Source: Lentibacillus persicus (GTDB lineage Bacteria > Bacillota > Bacilli > Bacillales > Amphibacillaceae). From it: 64,000 nucleotides of DNA. The stretch covers positions 1-64,000 of the forward strand of contig NZ_FOMR01000013.1 in NCBI RefSeq assembly GCF_900112705.1, given 5' to 3'. The translations under genes were made by a program, and so were the position numbers. Shown here piece by piece: positions 33,299 through 41,255 of this stretch; the first letter of the stretch is position 1, and each line of letters starts with the position of its first letter. The notes beneath the pieces are model-generated. The model made no database searches. It worked only from the letters and a program-made list of their open reading frames with translations, and had not been told where the DNA came from.

Positions 33299-34321
33299 AT
33301 GACAACTTCAGACCATCTGTCAATTTCAGGGGCAGAGTTAGGAACACTTTGGATGGCGTATCAAAACAAGACGATGAACATGCGGTTTTTGGAATATTAC
33401 ATTGAAAAAGCAGAGAATCCGGAAGCCAAAGATATTTTAGAATCCTATTACAACAAGGAAAGTGAACATGTAGAAACACTGATAAAAATATTTCAGGACG
33501 AGGGGGCTGTGTTGCCTGTAGGTTTTACCGAAAAAGATGTTACTCCGGGAGCACCTCGTTTGTACGATGAAATGTTTGATACCATGCACTTGCGTATGAT
33601 TACAGCCATAAATATGGGGCTTTTCACAGTACATCTATCCATGGCTTATAGAGAAGACATAAGAGAATTGTACCAGCGTTTTACAGCCGATGCTCAAGAA
33701 GCTTATGACCAAACAACAGGTTTTCTTTTAAAGCACTCAGCAATCCCTCGTCCTCCTTATGTCACGATGCCAAAAGAGGTTGAATTTGCAAAAAATAAAC
33801 AATATATGTCTGGATTTAATCTGTTAACTCACAAAAGACCTTTAAATTCAGTTGAAATTGCTCATCTTTATCAACCGATAGAGGCAAACACAATAGGGAT
33901 GACACTCATGACCGGATTCGCCCAAGCAGCCAATAATAAAGATGCAGCGAAAGTTTTCTTTGATGGAAAGGAACTTGCGAAACAAATCGTAACCAAATTA
34001 AGTGACGTTTTGCGTCAAAGTGATATACACACCCCTTCTATGTGGGCAGGTACAGCAACTGATTCGACTAACGCTCCCTTTTCAGATAAATTGATGATGT
34101 ACCAAACCAGTGTATTCTCCAGCTTCGGTCTGACAAGCAATGCTATTGGTTCATCCTTCAGTTTACGAAGCGATTTACCTTTGAAAATGGCTAAAATCGT
34201 ACAAGACATATTCACTTTTTCTAAAAATAGCGGGCAGGTCATGATCAAAAATGGATGGATGGAAGAACCCCCTCAAGCACAGGACAGAAGAAGATTATCA
34301 AAAGGACAAACCAACAAATAA
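33299..34321 (+). CDS. DUF3231 family protein (two repeats)
   Basis: 340 residues from ATG 33299 after a TAGGAGGA site. It shares the two-repeat layout with its divergent neighbour: LSISGAELGTLWMAY and LNSVEIAHLYQ start the halves, followed by VLPVGFTEKDV and PFSDKLMMYQ motifs. The fold is predicted all-helical, ferritin-like. Members of this family are frequent in spore formers and often occur as paralogous sets; the biochemical role is not known. The two genes probably arose by duplication, since motif spacing and length agree while the sequences have diverged considerably. Confidence 0.85.
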   Translation: MTTSDHLSISGAELGTLWMAYQNKTMNMRFLEYYIEKAENPEAKDILESYYNKESEHVETLIKIFQDEGAVLPVGFTEKDVTPGAPRLYDEMFDTMHLRMITAINMGLFTVHLSMAYREDIRELYQRFTADAQEAYDQTTGFLLKHSAIPRPPYVTMPKEVEFAKNKQYMSGFNLLTHKRPLNSVEIAHLYQPIEANTIGMTLMTGFAQAANNKDAAKVFFDGKELAKQIVTKLSDVLRQSDIHTPSMWAGTATDSTNAPFSDKLMMYQTSVFSSFGLTSNAIGSSFSLRSDLPLKMAKIVQDIFTFSKNSGQVMIKNGWMEEPPQAQDRRRLSKGQTNK

Positions 34322-34407
34322 AGACAAAATCTTTGTCAATGCTTTCGTATTGCACAAAGAAAAGCAGTGTACAAAAATAGCATCTACGATAAATTTGGAC
34401 TGGTAAT

Positions 34408-34863
34408 ATGAACAAAAATAATAAGTATGAAAAACTTTTTTGGAGTATTGCATTGCCTGGGTTTGGTCAATTGTTAAACGCAAAATATATCAAAGGAATT
34501 GTATTAATATTTTTAGAGTTTTTGGTTAATGTCCAGGGGAATTTTAACGAGGTCATCCTCCTAAGTTTCCATGGAGAAATTGAAAAGGCCATTCAACAAA
34601 CCGATTACCACTGGCTCATGTTTTATCCTTGTTTATACTTTTTTGCGATGTGGGATGCCTATAAAGATGCAGGTGGAGGAAAAAAACCTTATTCGTTTTT
34701 GCCGTTTGTATTTTCAGCCTATTTTGTGACCGTGGGAACCATCTTTTCATCAAGTCTAAAAATTTTCGGGGTGTTACTCGGTCCGATCTGGCTTCCAATA
34801 TTAAGTGTCATACCAGGTTTGCTTGTGGGATTTTTATTACAAAGAATTCTAAGAAAAAGCTGA
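34408..34863 (+). CDS. Integral membrane protein, unknown function
   Basis: 151 residues from ATG 34408; the ribosome site (GACTGGTAAT) is weak. Four or five hydrophobic segments are visible (about residues 12-38, 68-85, 95-115, 122-145). The first contains PGFGQLLNAKYIKG, a motif typical of small membrane proteins of the TM2-like or DUF5683-like kind. It ends at a terminator (34854) and stands apart from its neighbours. Function unknown. Confidence 0.65.
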   Translation: MNKNNKYEKLFWSIALPGFGQLLNAKYIKGIVLIFLEFLVNVQGNFNEVILLSFHGEIEKAIQQTDYHWLMFYPCLYFFAMWDAYKDAGGGKKPYSFLPFVFSAYFVTVGTIFSSSLKIFGVLLGPIWLPILSVIPGLLVGFLLQRILRKS

Positions 34864-34883
34864 CCATTTAATCAGCTTTTTCT
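34854..34883 (+). terminator. Terminator of the membrane-protein gene
   Basis: AAAAAGCTGA (34854-34863) pairs with TCAGCTTTTT (34872-34881), overlapping the stop codon. The symmetric A and T runs could make it work from both sides. Confidence 0.8.
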
Positions 34884-35056
34884 TAAGTATCCTCAAACAA
34901 AAAATCCATGCACTTATCGATGACAAAATAAGTAATGGCAATATGCGCCTTATCGGTGAAATGCGTGCCGAGGAAGCATATCAGTTACATGTACAGGGGT
35001 ATAAGGAGGATCTGAAAGAGATTACCTCAAGCAAGACTATAGGAGAAACGCCATTT

Positions 35057-35209
35057 TTAAAATTCTTCGTGCAGTGTATTTTGATCATCAATTTGCAGAT
35101 GTCGCCGTTCTATTTCCTCTTGAAGTATTAAAAGGAATTCAGTGTTTAAATGGCGTCTTTTTGCCTCGATATAGGCTTGAACCAAAAGCTTATCCGACAG
35201 CTCGTTCAT
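35057..35209 (-). CDS. sda: Sda, checkpoint inhibitor of sporulation histidine kinases
   Basis: 50 residues from ATG 35209 to TAA at 35057. The pattern LSDKLLVQAYIEAKRRHLNTEF followed by LLILQEEIERR is the helix-turn-helix hairpin of Sda (given here in two parts: LSDKLLVQAYIEAKRRHLN and EEIERRHLQ). In Bacillus subtilis, Sda binds the histidine kinase KinA and blocks the phosphorelay when DNA replication is disturbed. The ribosome site (AAGGGGTG) is about 11 bases away and would fit an overlapping ATG at 35216 better, but that frame stops after eight codons. The family match is strong despite the short length. Confidence 0.85.
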   Translation of the reverse strand: MNELSDKLLVQAYIEAKRRHLNTEFLLILQEEIERRHLQIDDQNTLHEEF

Positions 35210-35251
35210 CTTTCATAAAACACCCCTTTTATTTTTTAAAATTTTTCTAAT

Positions 35252-35383
35252 TCAGGATTCAGACACTTGTTGTCGAACCATCCAATCAATAAATTCGTAC
35301 TCTTTTTTGGTTAAGGTACGATCCAACTTCTGCTCAAACTCTTTGAGCAGCCTTGTGCGGATTTTCTCGACTTCTGTGATCAC
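35252..35383 (-). CDS. Small conserved hypothetical protein
   Basis: The frame is open from 35446, but an AGGAGGATTA site stands directly before GTG 35383, giving 43 residues starting VITEVEKIRTRLL. Two helices separated by a turn (LLKEFEQKLDRTLTKKEYEFIDWM) fill it. Soluble, charged, without cysteine. It is transcribed in the same direction as sda, 42 bases upstream of the sda start codon, so the two may be co-transcribed. Similar small proteins occur in Bacillaceae, but I cannot name the family. Confidence 0.6.
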   Translation of the reverse strand: MITEVEKIRTRLLKEFEQKLDRTLTKKEYEFIDWMVRQQVSES

Positions 35384-35503
35384 TAATCCTCCTAGTGGCG
35401 TTTCTCCTAAATAATTGTTCATACGAATAATAACATATTTTCGCAAGGGGGTATTATTTCCTATGTTGGTCTTAGAACGCTATATTTACATTGTTCTGCT
35501 AAC

Positions 35504-35522
35504 GGGCGATTTAATGGAATAA
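35504..35522 (+). repeat. 19-base direct repeat shared with the left end of the mobile region
   Basis: GGGCGATTTAATGGAATAA here matches GGGCCATTTAATGGAATAA at 357-375 with one difference. A shorter match, TTTAATGGAATAA, occurs at 30513, and a looser relative (AACGGGCGCGTTAATTTAA) near 684-702. It may be a dispersed Bacillaceae repeat or an attachment-site pair. Confidence 0.5.
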
Positions 35523-35553
35523 ATGAAGCCATTAGGGGGAGGGAAAAACAAAT

Positions 35554-35588
35554 CACTACCCGGCTAACTCGCTGGGTAGTGGTTTTGG
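35554..35588 (+). terminator. Terminator-like hairpin without an obvious gene
   Basis: CACTACCC (35554-35561) pairs with GGGTAGTG (35574-35581), followed by GTTTTGG. No gene ends here on the plus strand. It follows the 19-base repeat closely. Between it and the promoter at 35865, about 275 bases hold nothing that I can recognise. Confidence 0.5.
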
Positions 35589-35864
35589 TCTTGTCCACAA
35601 TCTGTCAACGTTGCCCACGAAAATTCAACGGATTATACATGTTTGTATATATGCTAATTTAAGTTTTTGTTACCTAAAATTGCCTGTTCAATGAGTTTAT
35701 AAATAACATAGATAGGCCAACATTGCTTATTATTGGTACAATTAATATTTGCAAGATACAAATGCAGTGGGTAGCTTATTTAAATCTTGCAGAAGGGTAT
35801 TTTATCATTTTTCGATTGATTTTTCCAGCAACGAAATTCTTTTAAAAAAATTTTATAAAACTCC

Positions 35865-35893
35865 TTGCGTTTTTCCCGAAACCATAGTAGACT
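35865..35893 (+). promoter_or_regulatory. Promoter of the cold-shock gene with a long leader
   Basis: TTGCGT (35865-35870) and TAGACT (35888-35893) stand 17 bases apart. A start near 35900 gives a leader of about 108 bases before the ATG. Long untranslated leaders are typical of cspA-type mRNAs, where they refold with temperature. Confidence 0.55.
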
Positions 35894-36007
35894 ATGTCTT
35901 AAGCAAATGAAATTGAAATTAGTAATACTTTACGATCTCTTTAACAAGTGGTGTAAGTATTTATGGTTCAATTACTTTGCACAATTTGTATAAGGAGGTC
36001 ATTTAAT

Positions 36008-36208
36008 ATGATGACTGGAACAGTAAAATGGTTTAACGCAGAAAAAGGCTTTGGATTTATTGAGCGCGAAGAAGGAGACGACGTATTCGTTCACTTCTCA
36101 GCAATCAACGCAGAAGGATTCAAAACACTTGAAGACGGTCAAAACGTTGAATTCGAAATTGTTGAAGGCAACCGTGGACCGCAAGCTGCTAACGTATCAG
36201 CTGTATAA
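36008..36208 (+). CDS. Cold-shock protein, CspA family
   Basis: 66 residues from ATG 36008, nine bases after GGAGG; the frame is open from 35963 but that part is leader. Both nucleic-acid-binding motifs are present: KGFGFIE (RNP1) and VFVHFSAI (RNP2), in a five-stranded OB fold starting [12 protein letters not shown]. The acidic composition is normal for Csp. The protein binds single-stranded RNA and DNA and keeps mRNA unfolded at low temperature. A promoter with a long leader precedes it and a clear terminator follows, so it is a single-gene transcript. Confidence 0.95.
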   Translation: MMTGTVKWFNAEKGFGFIEREEGDDVFVHFSAINAEGFKTLEDGQNVEFEIVEGNRGPQAANVSAV

Positions 36209-36225
36209 TCCATTAAAAAATTAAC

Positions 36226-36262
36226 AAAAAGGTTTATCTCATTTGTGAGGTAAGCCTTTTTT
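36226..36262 (+). terminator. Terminator of the cold-shock gene
   Basis: AAAAAGGTTTATCTCA pairs with GTGAGGTAAGCCTTTTTT around a short T loop. Confidence 0.85.
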
Positions 36263-36294
36263 ATTTGCTATTATGGCGGACGGGAGGCGTTCAT

Positions 36295-36981
36295 GTGCCA
36301 AGCGAATTCGATTGGCATCAAGAGGCACAACTGCAGTGGGATAATCGTGCGGAATTCTGGAATGAACGGAGTATGGCAATGTGGGATACGGGAAGCAGGA
36401 AGGATATAGTCCCATTTATTAAAGAAAACCTGGAAAAAGGTAAAACAATTCTAGATGCTGGATGCGGCGATGGTTATGGATCTTATAAACTTTCCCGGGC
36501 AGGATACGATGTGACTGGCGTGGATATTTCAGGCGAAATGATCAGGCGGGCAAATGAAATGCCTGTTCAATCGTCTATGTCGTTTAAACAGGGGGATATT
36601 TCCAGTATGCCGATAACTGATAATAGTCAAGATGCCATTATGGCGATTAATGTCATTGAATGGACGGCATCCCCGGAAAAAGCATTAAAAGAATTTAGCC
36701 GGGTGCTGAAAAAAGACGGTTTACTTTTTGCCGGGATTCTAGGACCGACAGCTGGCCCCAGAGTGAATAGTTATCCGCGGCTTCAAGGTGAGACGACTAT
36801 CTGCAATACGATTATGCCATGGGAATTTCAAACACTTGCTGCCGAAAATAAATTTAAATATGCCGATGGGTTCGGAGTGTATAAAAAAGATGTAAAAGAG
36901 CGTCACTATAAAGGCTTGCCACTGGATCTGCAGCAAGCTTTGACGTTTATGTGGGTTTTTATGCTGCGAAAGGCGGAATAA
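36295..36981 (+). CDS. Class I SAM-dependent methyltransferase
   Basis: 228 residues from GTG 36295, eight bases after GGGAGG; the frame extends upstream to 36265 without a site. Motif I is ILDAGCGDGYGSYKLS (about residue 52) and the acidic end of strand 2 is VTGVDIS; MAINVIEW gives motif IV. The pattern is the Methyltransf_11 group, which acts on small molecules or tRNA, so the substrate cannot be read. The next gene begins one base after its stop, and an acetyltransferase follows, so these three form an operon. Confidence 0.85.
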   Translation: MPSEFDWHQEAQLQWDNRAEFWNERSMAMWDTGSRKDIVPFIKENLEKGKTILDAGCGDGYGSYKLSRAGYDVTGVDISGEMIRRANEMPVQSSMSFKQGDISSMPITDNSQDAIMAINVIEWTASPEKALKEFSRVLKKDGLLFAGILGPTAGPRVNSYPRLQGETTICNTIMPWEFQTLAAENKFKYADGFGVYKKDVKERHYKGLPLDLQQALTFMWVFMLRKAE

Positions 36982-36982
36982 G

Positions 36983-37315
36983 ATGGATAAAAATGAAATG
37001 GAACAAAAGGTAATTGAAAGCTACCAACAGGATGAAAAAATGATGATCCTCGTATACGCCCAGTGGTGCATCAATCATAATATTGACCCAGTGGTATTAT
37101 ATGAGCAGGCATATCCTGGACAATTTGATAATCAAGCTTTAAAAGATGCCCTGGAATTAACGGTTTCCAAGCAGGAATCAGAGCATATTCCCAACGAGAC
37201 AATACTTAATATTCTTCAAGTGTTTGGCAATAATGATCTCGCTTTTGTTGTCCAAGAGGAAATCGACAAAGCTGAGCGGAATGGCGGGAGAAGTCATGAG
37301 GGAGCGGACGATTAA
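36983..37315 (+). CDS. Conserved hypothetical protein
   Basis: 110 residues from ATG 36983, directly after the methyltransferase stop and overlapping the acetyltransferase start. The product is acidic and all-helical (about five helices), with a WCINHNIDPVVLYEQAYPG segment around residue 30 and no membrane part. It resembles small adaptor-like proteins of Bacillaceae, but I cannot give a function. Tight coupling with both neighbours suggests a common pathway. Confidence 0.7.
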   Translation: MDKNEMEQKVIESYQQDEKMMILVYAQWCINHNIDPVVLYEQAYPGQFDNQALKDALELTVSKQESEHIPNETILNILQVFGNNDLAFVVQEEIDKAERNGGRSHEGADD

Positions 37316-37764
37316 TGGATTGGTCTATAAAATCATTTCAGCAACTGTCAAATGACAATCTTTACGCGCTGCTGAAACTGCGAGTCGAGATTTTTGTCGT
37401 TGAGCAGGAATGTGCATATCCGGAGCTGGACGGTTATGATAAACAGGCGATTCATTACTTTTTAAAAAATGGTGATGAAATAGCGGCCAACGTGCGTATT
37501 TTGCCGGCCAATACGGTGTTTAATGAAGTCTCGATAGGCAGAGTGGCGGTGGCCAAAAAATACCGCGGCCGTGACTTTGGACGGCAGATTATGCGAAAAG
37601 CCATTGCTTATATTACGGATGAATGGCACGAAACCGTAATTAAGATTGAAGCACAGGAGCACCTCAAGAAGTTTTATACAGACTTGGGTTTCCGGCAAGT
37701 TTCCGAATCATATTTAGATGACGGCATCCCACATATTGATATGCTTTGGAAGAATTCGGATTGA
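37315..37764 (+). CDS. GNAT family acetyltransferase, ElaA-like
   Basis: 149 residues from ATG 37315, overlapping the previous gene. The ElaA hallmarks are visible: LYALLKLRVEIFVVEQECAY, then ELDGYDKQAIHY, the acetyl-CoA-binding loop VSIGRVAVAKKYRGRDFGRQIM (in parts: IGRVAVAKKYRG and RDFGRQIM), and AQEHLKKFYTDLGF. Proteins of this kind transfer an acetyl group from acetyl-CoA to an amine; the natural substrate of ElaA is not established. Full length for the family. Confidence 0.88.
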   Translation: MDWSIKSFQQLSNDNLYALLKLRVEIFVVEQECAYPELDGYDKQAIHYFLKNGDEIAANVRILPANTVFNEVSIGRVAVAKKYRGRDFGRQIMRKAIAYITDEWHETVIKIEAQEHLKKFYTDLGFRQVSESYLDDGIPHIDMLWKNSD

Positions 37765-37872
37765 TGCTGTTCTGCCGATTAACATGATATGGAAGTTGAA
37801 ATGAAGTATCAATCATCCATATCGGCACATAGTATGATTAGCGATTCATTTTTAAAATGGAGGCTGACATCT

Positions 37873-38538
37873 ATGATGACAAGCGAGCAGCTTAAACAAT
37901 GCAAAAACGCACTTGAGCAGCGACAAGATGAACTAATCGGGCAGGTAAAGGATCATTTTGGAAATTCATTAGAAATGACGAAGCAATCAGTGGATGAGCT
38001 GTCTAATTACGATAACCACCCCGGAGATATGGGCACAGAGATGTTTGAACGCGAAAAAGATATAGCACTGAATGAACATGCCGAAACCGAGCTGGAGGAT
38101 ATTAACACGGCACTTCACGCAATTGCCGATGGCACATACGGGATCTGCACTGAATGCGGACGGGATATTCCGTTTGAGCGCTTGGAAGCCGTCCCGACAG
38201 CGGACCGCTGTTTTGACCATGCTAAAACCGGGGACGACATGGCACAAAGCGATCGACCAATTGAAGAAGGTGTTTTCAGCCCGAATATAAATCCTGATGA
38301 GGCAACAGATGAGGAACAGACCGGTTATGATGCAGAGGACGCGTGGCAGGAAGTTAGCCGTTATGGTACCTCGGAAACAGCATCCGATTTTTACGGCGAC
38401 CGCGATAACTACGATGAAATGTACCCGAACAGCGATGAGAACGTCGGAAGCGTGACCGATGAGGAAAGCTTTTTAGCTGCTGACCGTGAAGGGAATTTCA
38501 CCGGTGTGACGCCGAATCACAAAAAATATGAAGAATAG
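37873..38538 (+). CDS. DksA/TraR-type zinc-finger protein, YteA-like
   Basis: 221 residues from ATG 37873, nine bases after GGAGG; the open frame from 37789 is upstream noise. An N-terminal coiled coil (about residues 5-45) leads to the GDMGTEMFEREKD motif and a zinc finger CTECGRDIPFERLEA ... CFDH (about residues 98-120). DksA-type proteins enter the RNA polymerase secondary channel; YteA is a sporulation-associated relative in Bacillus. The long acidic C-terminal tail (about 130-221, with Asp and Glu clusters) is typical of the YteA group. Last zinc ligands are C and H instead of C and C. Confidence 0.82.
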   Translation: MMTSEQLKQCKNALEQRQDELIGQVKDHFGNSLEMTKQSVDELSNYDNHPGDMGTEMFEREKDIALNEHAETELEDINTALHAIADGTYGICTECGRDIPFERLEAVPTADRCFDHAKTGDDMAQSDRPIEEGVFSPNINPDEATDEEQTGYDAEDAWQEVSRYGTSETASDFYGDRDNYDEMYPNSDENVGSVTDEESFLAADREGNFTGVTPNHKKYEE

Positions 38539-38600
38539 CATGCGAACATCAGCCTCTAGCTTGAACGAAGAGGTTGGGACATAACTTATATATCCAATAT

Positions 38601-38781
38601 AAAAGACGAACGATAATCAAGGTTAGCGGAGGAAATATGCGTAGACTCCTGCGGGAATAGAGGCATAGGTGAGACAACGAAGTGCCTTGGCACGAGTTGG
38701 CTCAACAGCCGCCCGCGGAAAGCGAAGCATATTTCCGGAGCGGTGTATCCCGCTTCCTTTCCTAGTAATCGTTCGTCTTTT
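38601..38781 (+). repeat. MITE-like palindromic element
   Basis: The ends are perfect 14-base inverted repeats: AAAAGACGAACGAT (38601-38614) and ATCGTTCGTCTTTT (38768-38781). Inside, GGAAATATGC (38631-38640) pairs with GCATATTTCC (38727-38736), and GTGCCTTGGCAC near 38684 forms a central palindrome. The inner sequence recurs in the opposite orientation at about 47490-47600. It is a dispersed Bacillaceae intergenic repeat, not coding. Confidence 0.75.
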
Positions 38782-38814
38782 CATTTACTTTTAAACCTTT
38801 TTTCTCAGTCTCTT

Positions 38815-39612
38815 TTAAAATCCGCCGAACATGGTGTCCATCATGTTTCCGACGATTGACGTTACAAATGATTGACTGAAGAATCCAAACGCCAGAACGA
38901 TGATAATATTTAATCCGAGCAAAACATAAATGATGTCAAATCCTTCTGAAGGCTGCTCTAAAAGAATAAATGCCGGAACAAAGAGAAGGAATCCGAGTAT
39001 ACTTATGACAATCGACAGACCAGCGAGCACCGGTATCCCAAGGATTGAAAAAATAAGTCCTGCTGCATATAAAAGAAGAAACGGAATGAGATAAGCGCCA
39101 TATTTGGCTATGATGTCAGGAAATGAGAAAGCTTGGGCGGCCAATTTCGCCCCCGCAAACGTCAGCGACGCGATCAAGAGCTGCAGCAATATAAATGATA
39201 TAAATGGCAGAATTAAACCATCAATAAGTGAAATGCTTCCGTAAAAATTAGCCGGGATACTATTGAACGCAACAAAATAGCTGACCGAAAGCAACAAGGC
39301 CATTATGATAATTGTTGTAAGGCCGGAGATTGTATCTGTGTGATTTGCTTTTTTGGCCTCACTCGGCGTTTTGACCAGTGTTGTGAAAAAGTGACCAAAA
39401 TCCTCTCCTGCCGTTTTTATTTTTTCCTGTAAATCCCTCGTTTTTGCTGTTTTTCCGGAATTGGCAGTAGCAGCATCATCGCTTTGTGAAGGCGTTTGTT
39501 CATGCTGCTGGCCTGTTACACCTTCATTCTTTTCTTCAACAGCCAATTGCGCACCGCAATTTGTGCAAAACTTTCCTTCAGAAGTTTGCCTGCCGCATGA
39601 CGGGCATACCAT
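38815..39612 (-). CDS. Zinc-ribbon membrane protein, unknown function
   Basis: 265 residues from ATG 39612 behind AAGAGGATGTG. The N-terminus is a zinc ribbon (CPSCGRQTSEGKFCTNCGA: C-x2-C and C-x2-C). A polar linker with Gln, Ser and Thr follows, then five membrane segments in the last 160 residues (about 100-120, 130-155, 165-185, 195-225, 230-255). The layout, a cytoplasmic zinc ribbon on a Yip1/DUF-type multispan domain, is common in Firmicutes and its role unknown. It is convergent with the plus-strand genes upstream of it. Confidence 0.75.
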   Translation of the reverse strand: MVCPSCGRQTSEGKFCTNCGAQLAVEEKNEGVTGQQHEQTPSQSDDAATANSGKTAKTRDLQEKIKTAGEDFGHFFTTLVKTPSEAKKANHTDTISGLTTIIIMALLLSVSYFVAFNSIPANFYGSISLIDGLILPFISFILLQLLIASLTFAGAKLAAQAFSFPDIIAKYGAYLIPFLLLYAAGLIFSILGIPVLAGLSIVISILGFLLFVPAFILLEQPSEGFDIIYVLLGLNIIIVLAFGFFSQSFVTSIVGNMMDTMFGGF

Positions 39613-39703
39613 TCAATCACATCCTCTTATAAACCTTATAATAAAAGTATAAAGGCTTTTGTTGTATTTTTCATCACCTGAATATCCTAACCTAAAAATA
39701 AAA

Positions 39704-39727
39704 CCTGCAGCTTATATAAACTGCAGG
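39704..39727 (-). terminator. Terminator of the HtrA-like gene
   Basis: CCTGCAG (39704-39710) pairs with CTGCAGG (39721-39727). On the minus strand it is followed by TTTTATTTTT. Confidence 0.8.
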
Positions 39728-39751
39728 CCTCTAATCAGCAAATTGCTTTCT

Positions 39752-41086
39752 TTACTGAGACGGTTGTTCACGTTCGGCGAGTTCGAGTGAAACAGCTTGA
39801 GCTTCACCATTGCGGTATATTTCAAGTTCAACTGTCTCGCCGGCTTCAGCTTCATTGTAAAGATATTTACGCAGATCAACGATTGATTTTACTTCATTGC
39901 CATTAATTTTGGTTATGACATCGAATTGCTGCAGGTCGGCTTCAGCTGCAGGTGATCCTTCTTCAGTCTGGGCAATTACCATACCGCCTTCCACACTTTC
40001 AGGGACTTGGACTTGATCCCTGTATTGCTGCGGTACTTGGCTTATTGATACAGAACTGATGCCAATAAATGGACGTGATACGGTGCCGTCTTTTTCCAAT
40101 TGCTCAATAATTGGCATTGCGGTATCAATTGGAATCGCAAAGCCGATGCCTTCTACAGCTGTCTGGGCTATTTTCATCGAATTGATGCCAATGACCTCTC
40201 CCTCGGAATTCACAAGGGCACCCCCGCTGTTGCCGGGGTTGATGGCTGCATCAGTCTGGAGAACTTCTGTTACCCAGTCAGGCTGTCCGTCACCATTTGT
40301 ATCCATATTAACGGAACGGTCGACGCCACTGATGATGCCCCTGGTCAACGTATTTGCAAATTCCATTCCGAGAGGATTACCGATTGCAATCGCTGTTTCG
40401 CCGACCTCGACATCACTTGAAGAACCAAGACTTGCGACGGTATCGATTTTGGATCCGTCAATTTTTAATACAGCCAGGTCACTCAATTGATCTGTACCGA
40501 GCACTTCAGCATCAATCCGCTCGTCATTATTGAGTGCTACTTCAACTTCCTGGGCATCGGCAACAACGTGCTGGTTGGTTACAACATAAGCATCGCCATT
40601 TTCTTTTTTATAGATAATACCTGAACCTGTGCCGGATTCCGAGCTTTCTTGTTCCCATATGTTTGTCTGTTGTATGCGGGTGACCCCAACGACTGCTTTT
40701 GAGGCTTCTTCCATGTTAGAAGCGGTATCAGCATTGTCTGAGGCAATCGTTTCAGTAACTTCAGGTGTGTTGGATGATTGGTTGTCATTATTTTCATTTG
40801 AACTGCCATTAGAACCAGAGTTGGTTCCATCATTTGGTATAATATTTGTCGTAAATAACAACACGACTATGACTGCTGAAACAATACCGCCGATTAAACC
40901 ACTGAGCAAATTTCCGGGTTTTCTGTTGTTTGTTTTTTTATCCTGATTTGCTTGAGCGTTTTGTCTGGCTGTCTGTGCGATCCCGCCCTCTTCTGCAGAA
41001 GTTGTTTCACGATCTGACTGATTGTCCGGAAATTCCTGATTCATATTGTCTCTATTTTCATGATCGTTCTGATTGTTATAATCCAT
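39752..41086 (-). CDS. HtrA/DegP-type membrane-anchored serine protease
   Basis: 444 residues from ATG 41086 after AGGGGTGAAT. A polar cytoplasmic N-terminus (about 55 residues) leads to one membrane helix (about 60-82) and an Asn/Ser-rich linker. The trypsin-like domain (about 125-320) has the triad in VVTNQHVVADA (His), SDLAVLKID (Asp) and NPGNSGGAL (Ser), and a C-terminal PDZ domain follows (about 340-430). It degrades or refolds misfolded secreted proteins outside the membrane. Length agrees with Bacillus HtrA/HtrB. The divergent CssRS-like pair beside it is the expected regulator. Confidence 0.93.
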   Translation of the reverse strand: MDYNNQNDHENRDNMNQEFPDNQSDRETTSAEEGGIAQTARQNAQANQDKKTNNRKPGNLLSGLIGGIVSAVIVVLLFTTNIIPNDGTNSGSNGSSNENNDNQSSNTPEVTETIASDNADTASNMEEASKAVVGVTRIQQTNIWEQESSESGTGSGIIYKKENGDAYVVTNQHVVADAQEVEVALNNDERIDAEVLGTDQLSDLAVLKIDGSKIDTVASLGSSSDVEVGETAIAIGNPLGMEFANTLTRGIISGVDRSVNMDTNGDGQPDWVTEVLQTDAAINPGNSGGALVNSEGEVIGINSMKIAQTAVEGIGFAIPIDTAMPIIEQLEKDGTVSRPFIGISSVSISQVPQQYRDQVQVPESVEGGMVIAQTEEGSPAAEADLQQFDVITKINGNEVKSIVDLRKYLYNEAEAGETVELEIYRNGEAQAVSLELAEREQPSQ

Positions 41087-41255
41087 GAATAATTCACCCC
41101 TTTACGTTATCATGTAGTCAACTCTTATTATATTGCCGTTACTTGGTAAGAATTTGGTGAAAATACGGCAAAAATGTGTAAATTGCATTCTTTTATTGAC
41201 ATTCCCGGTACTTATTCATAATAATCATAACAAATAAATGATGGAGGCGTCCTTT

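Noticed and set aside
34943-35131. Plus-strand frame of 62 codons with protein-like first half
   Set aside because: No ribosome site, and its second half is antisense to the clear sda gene. The first half (MRLIGEMRAEEAYQLH) may be a remnant of a lost gene, but that cannot be supported.
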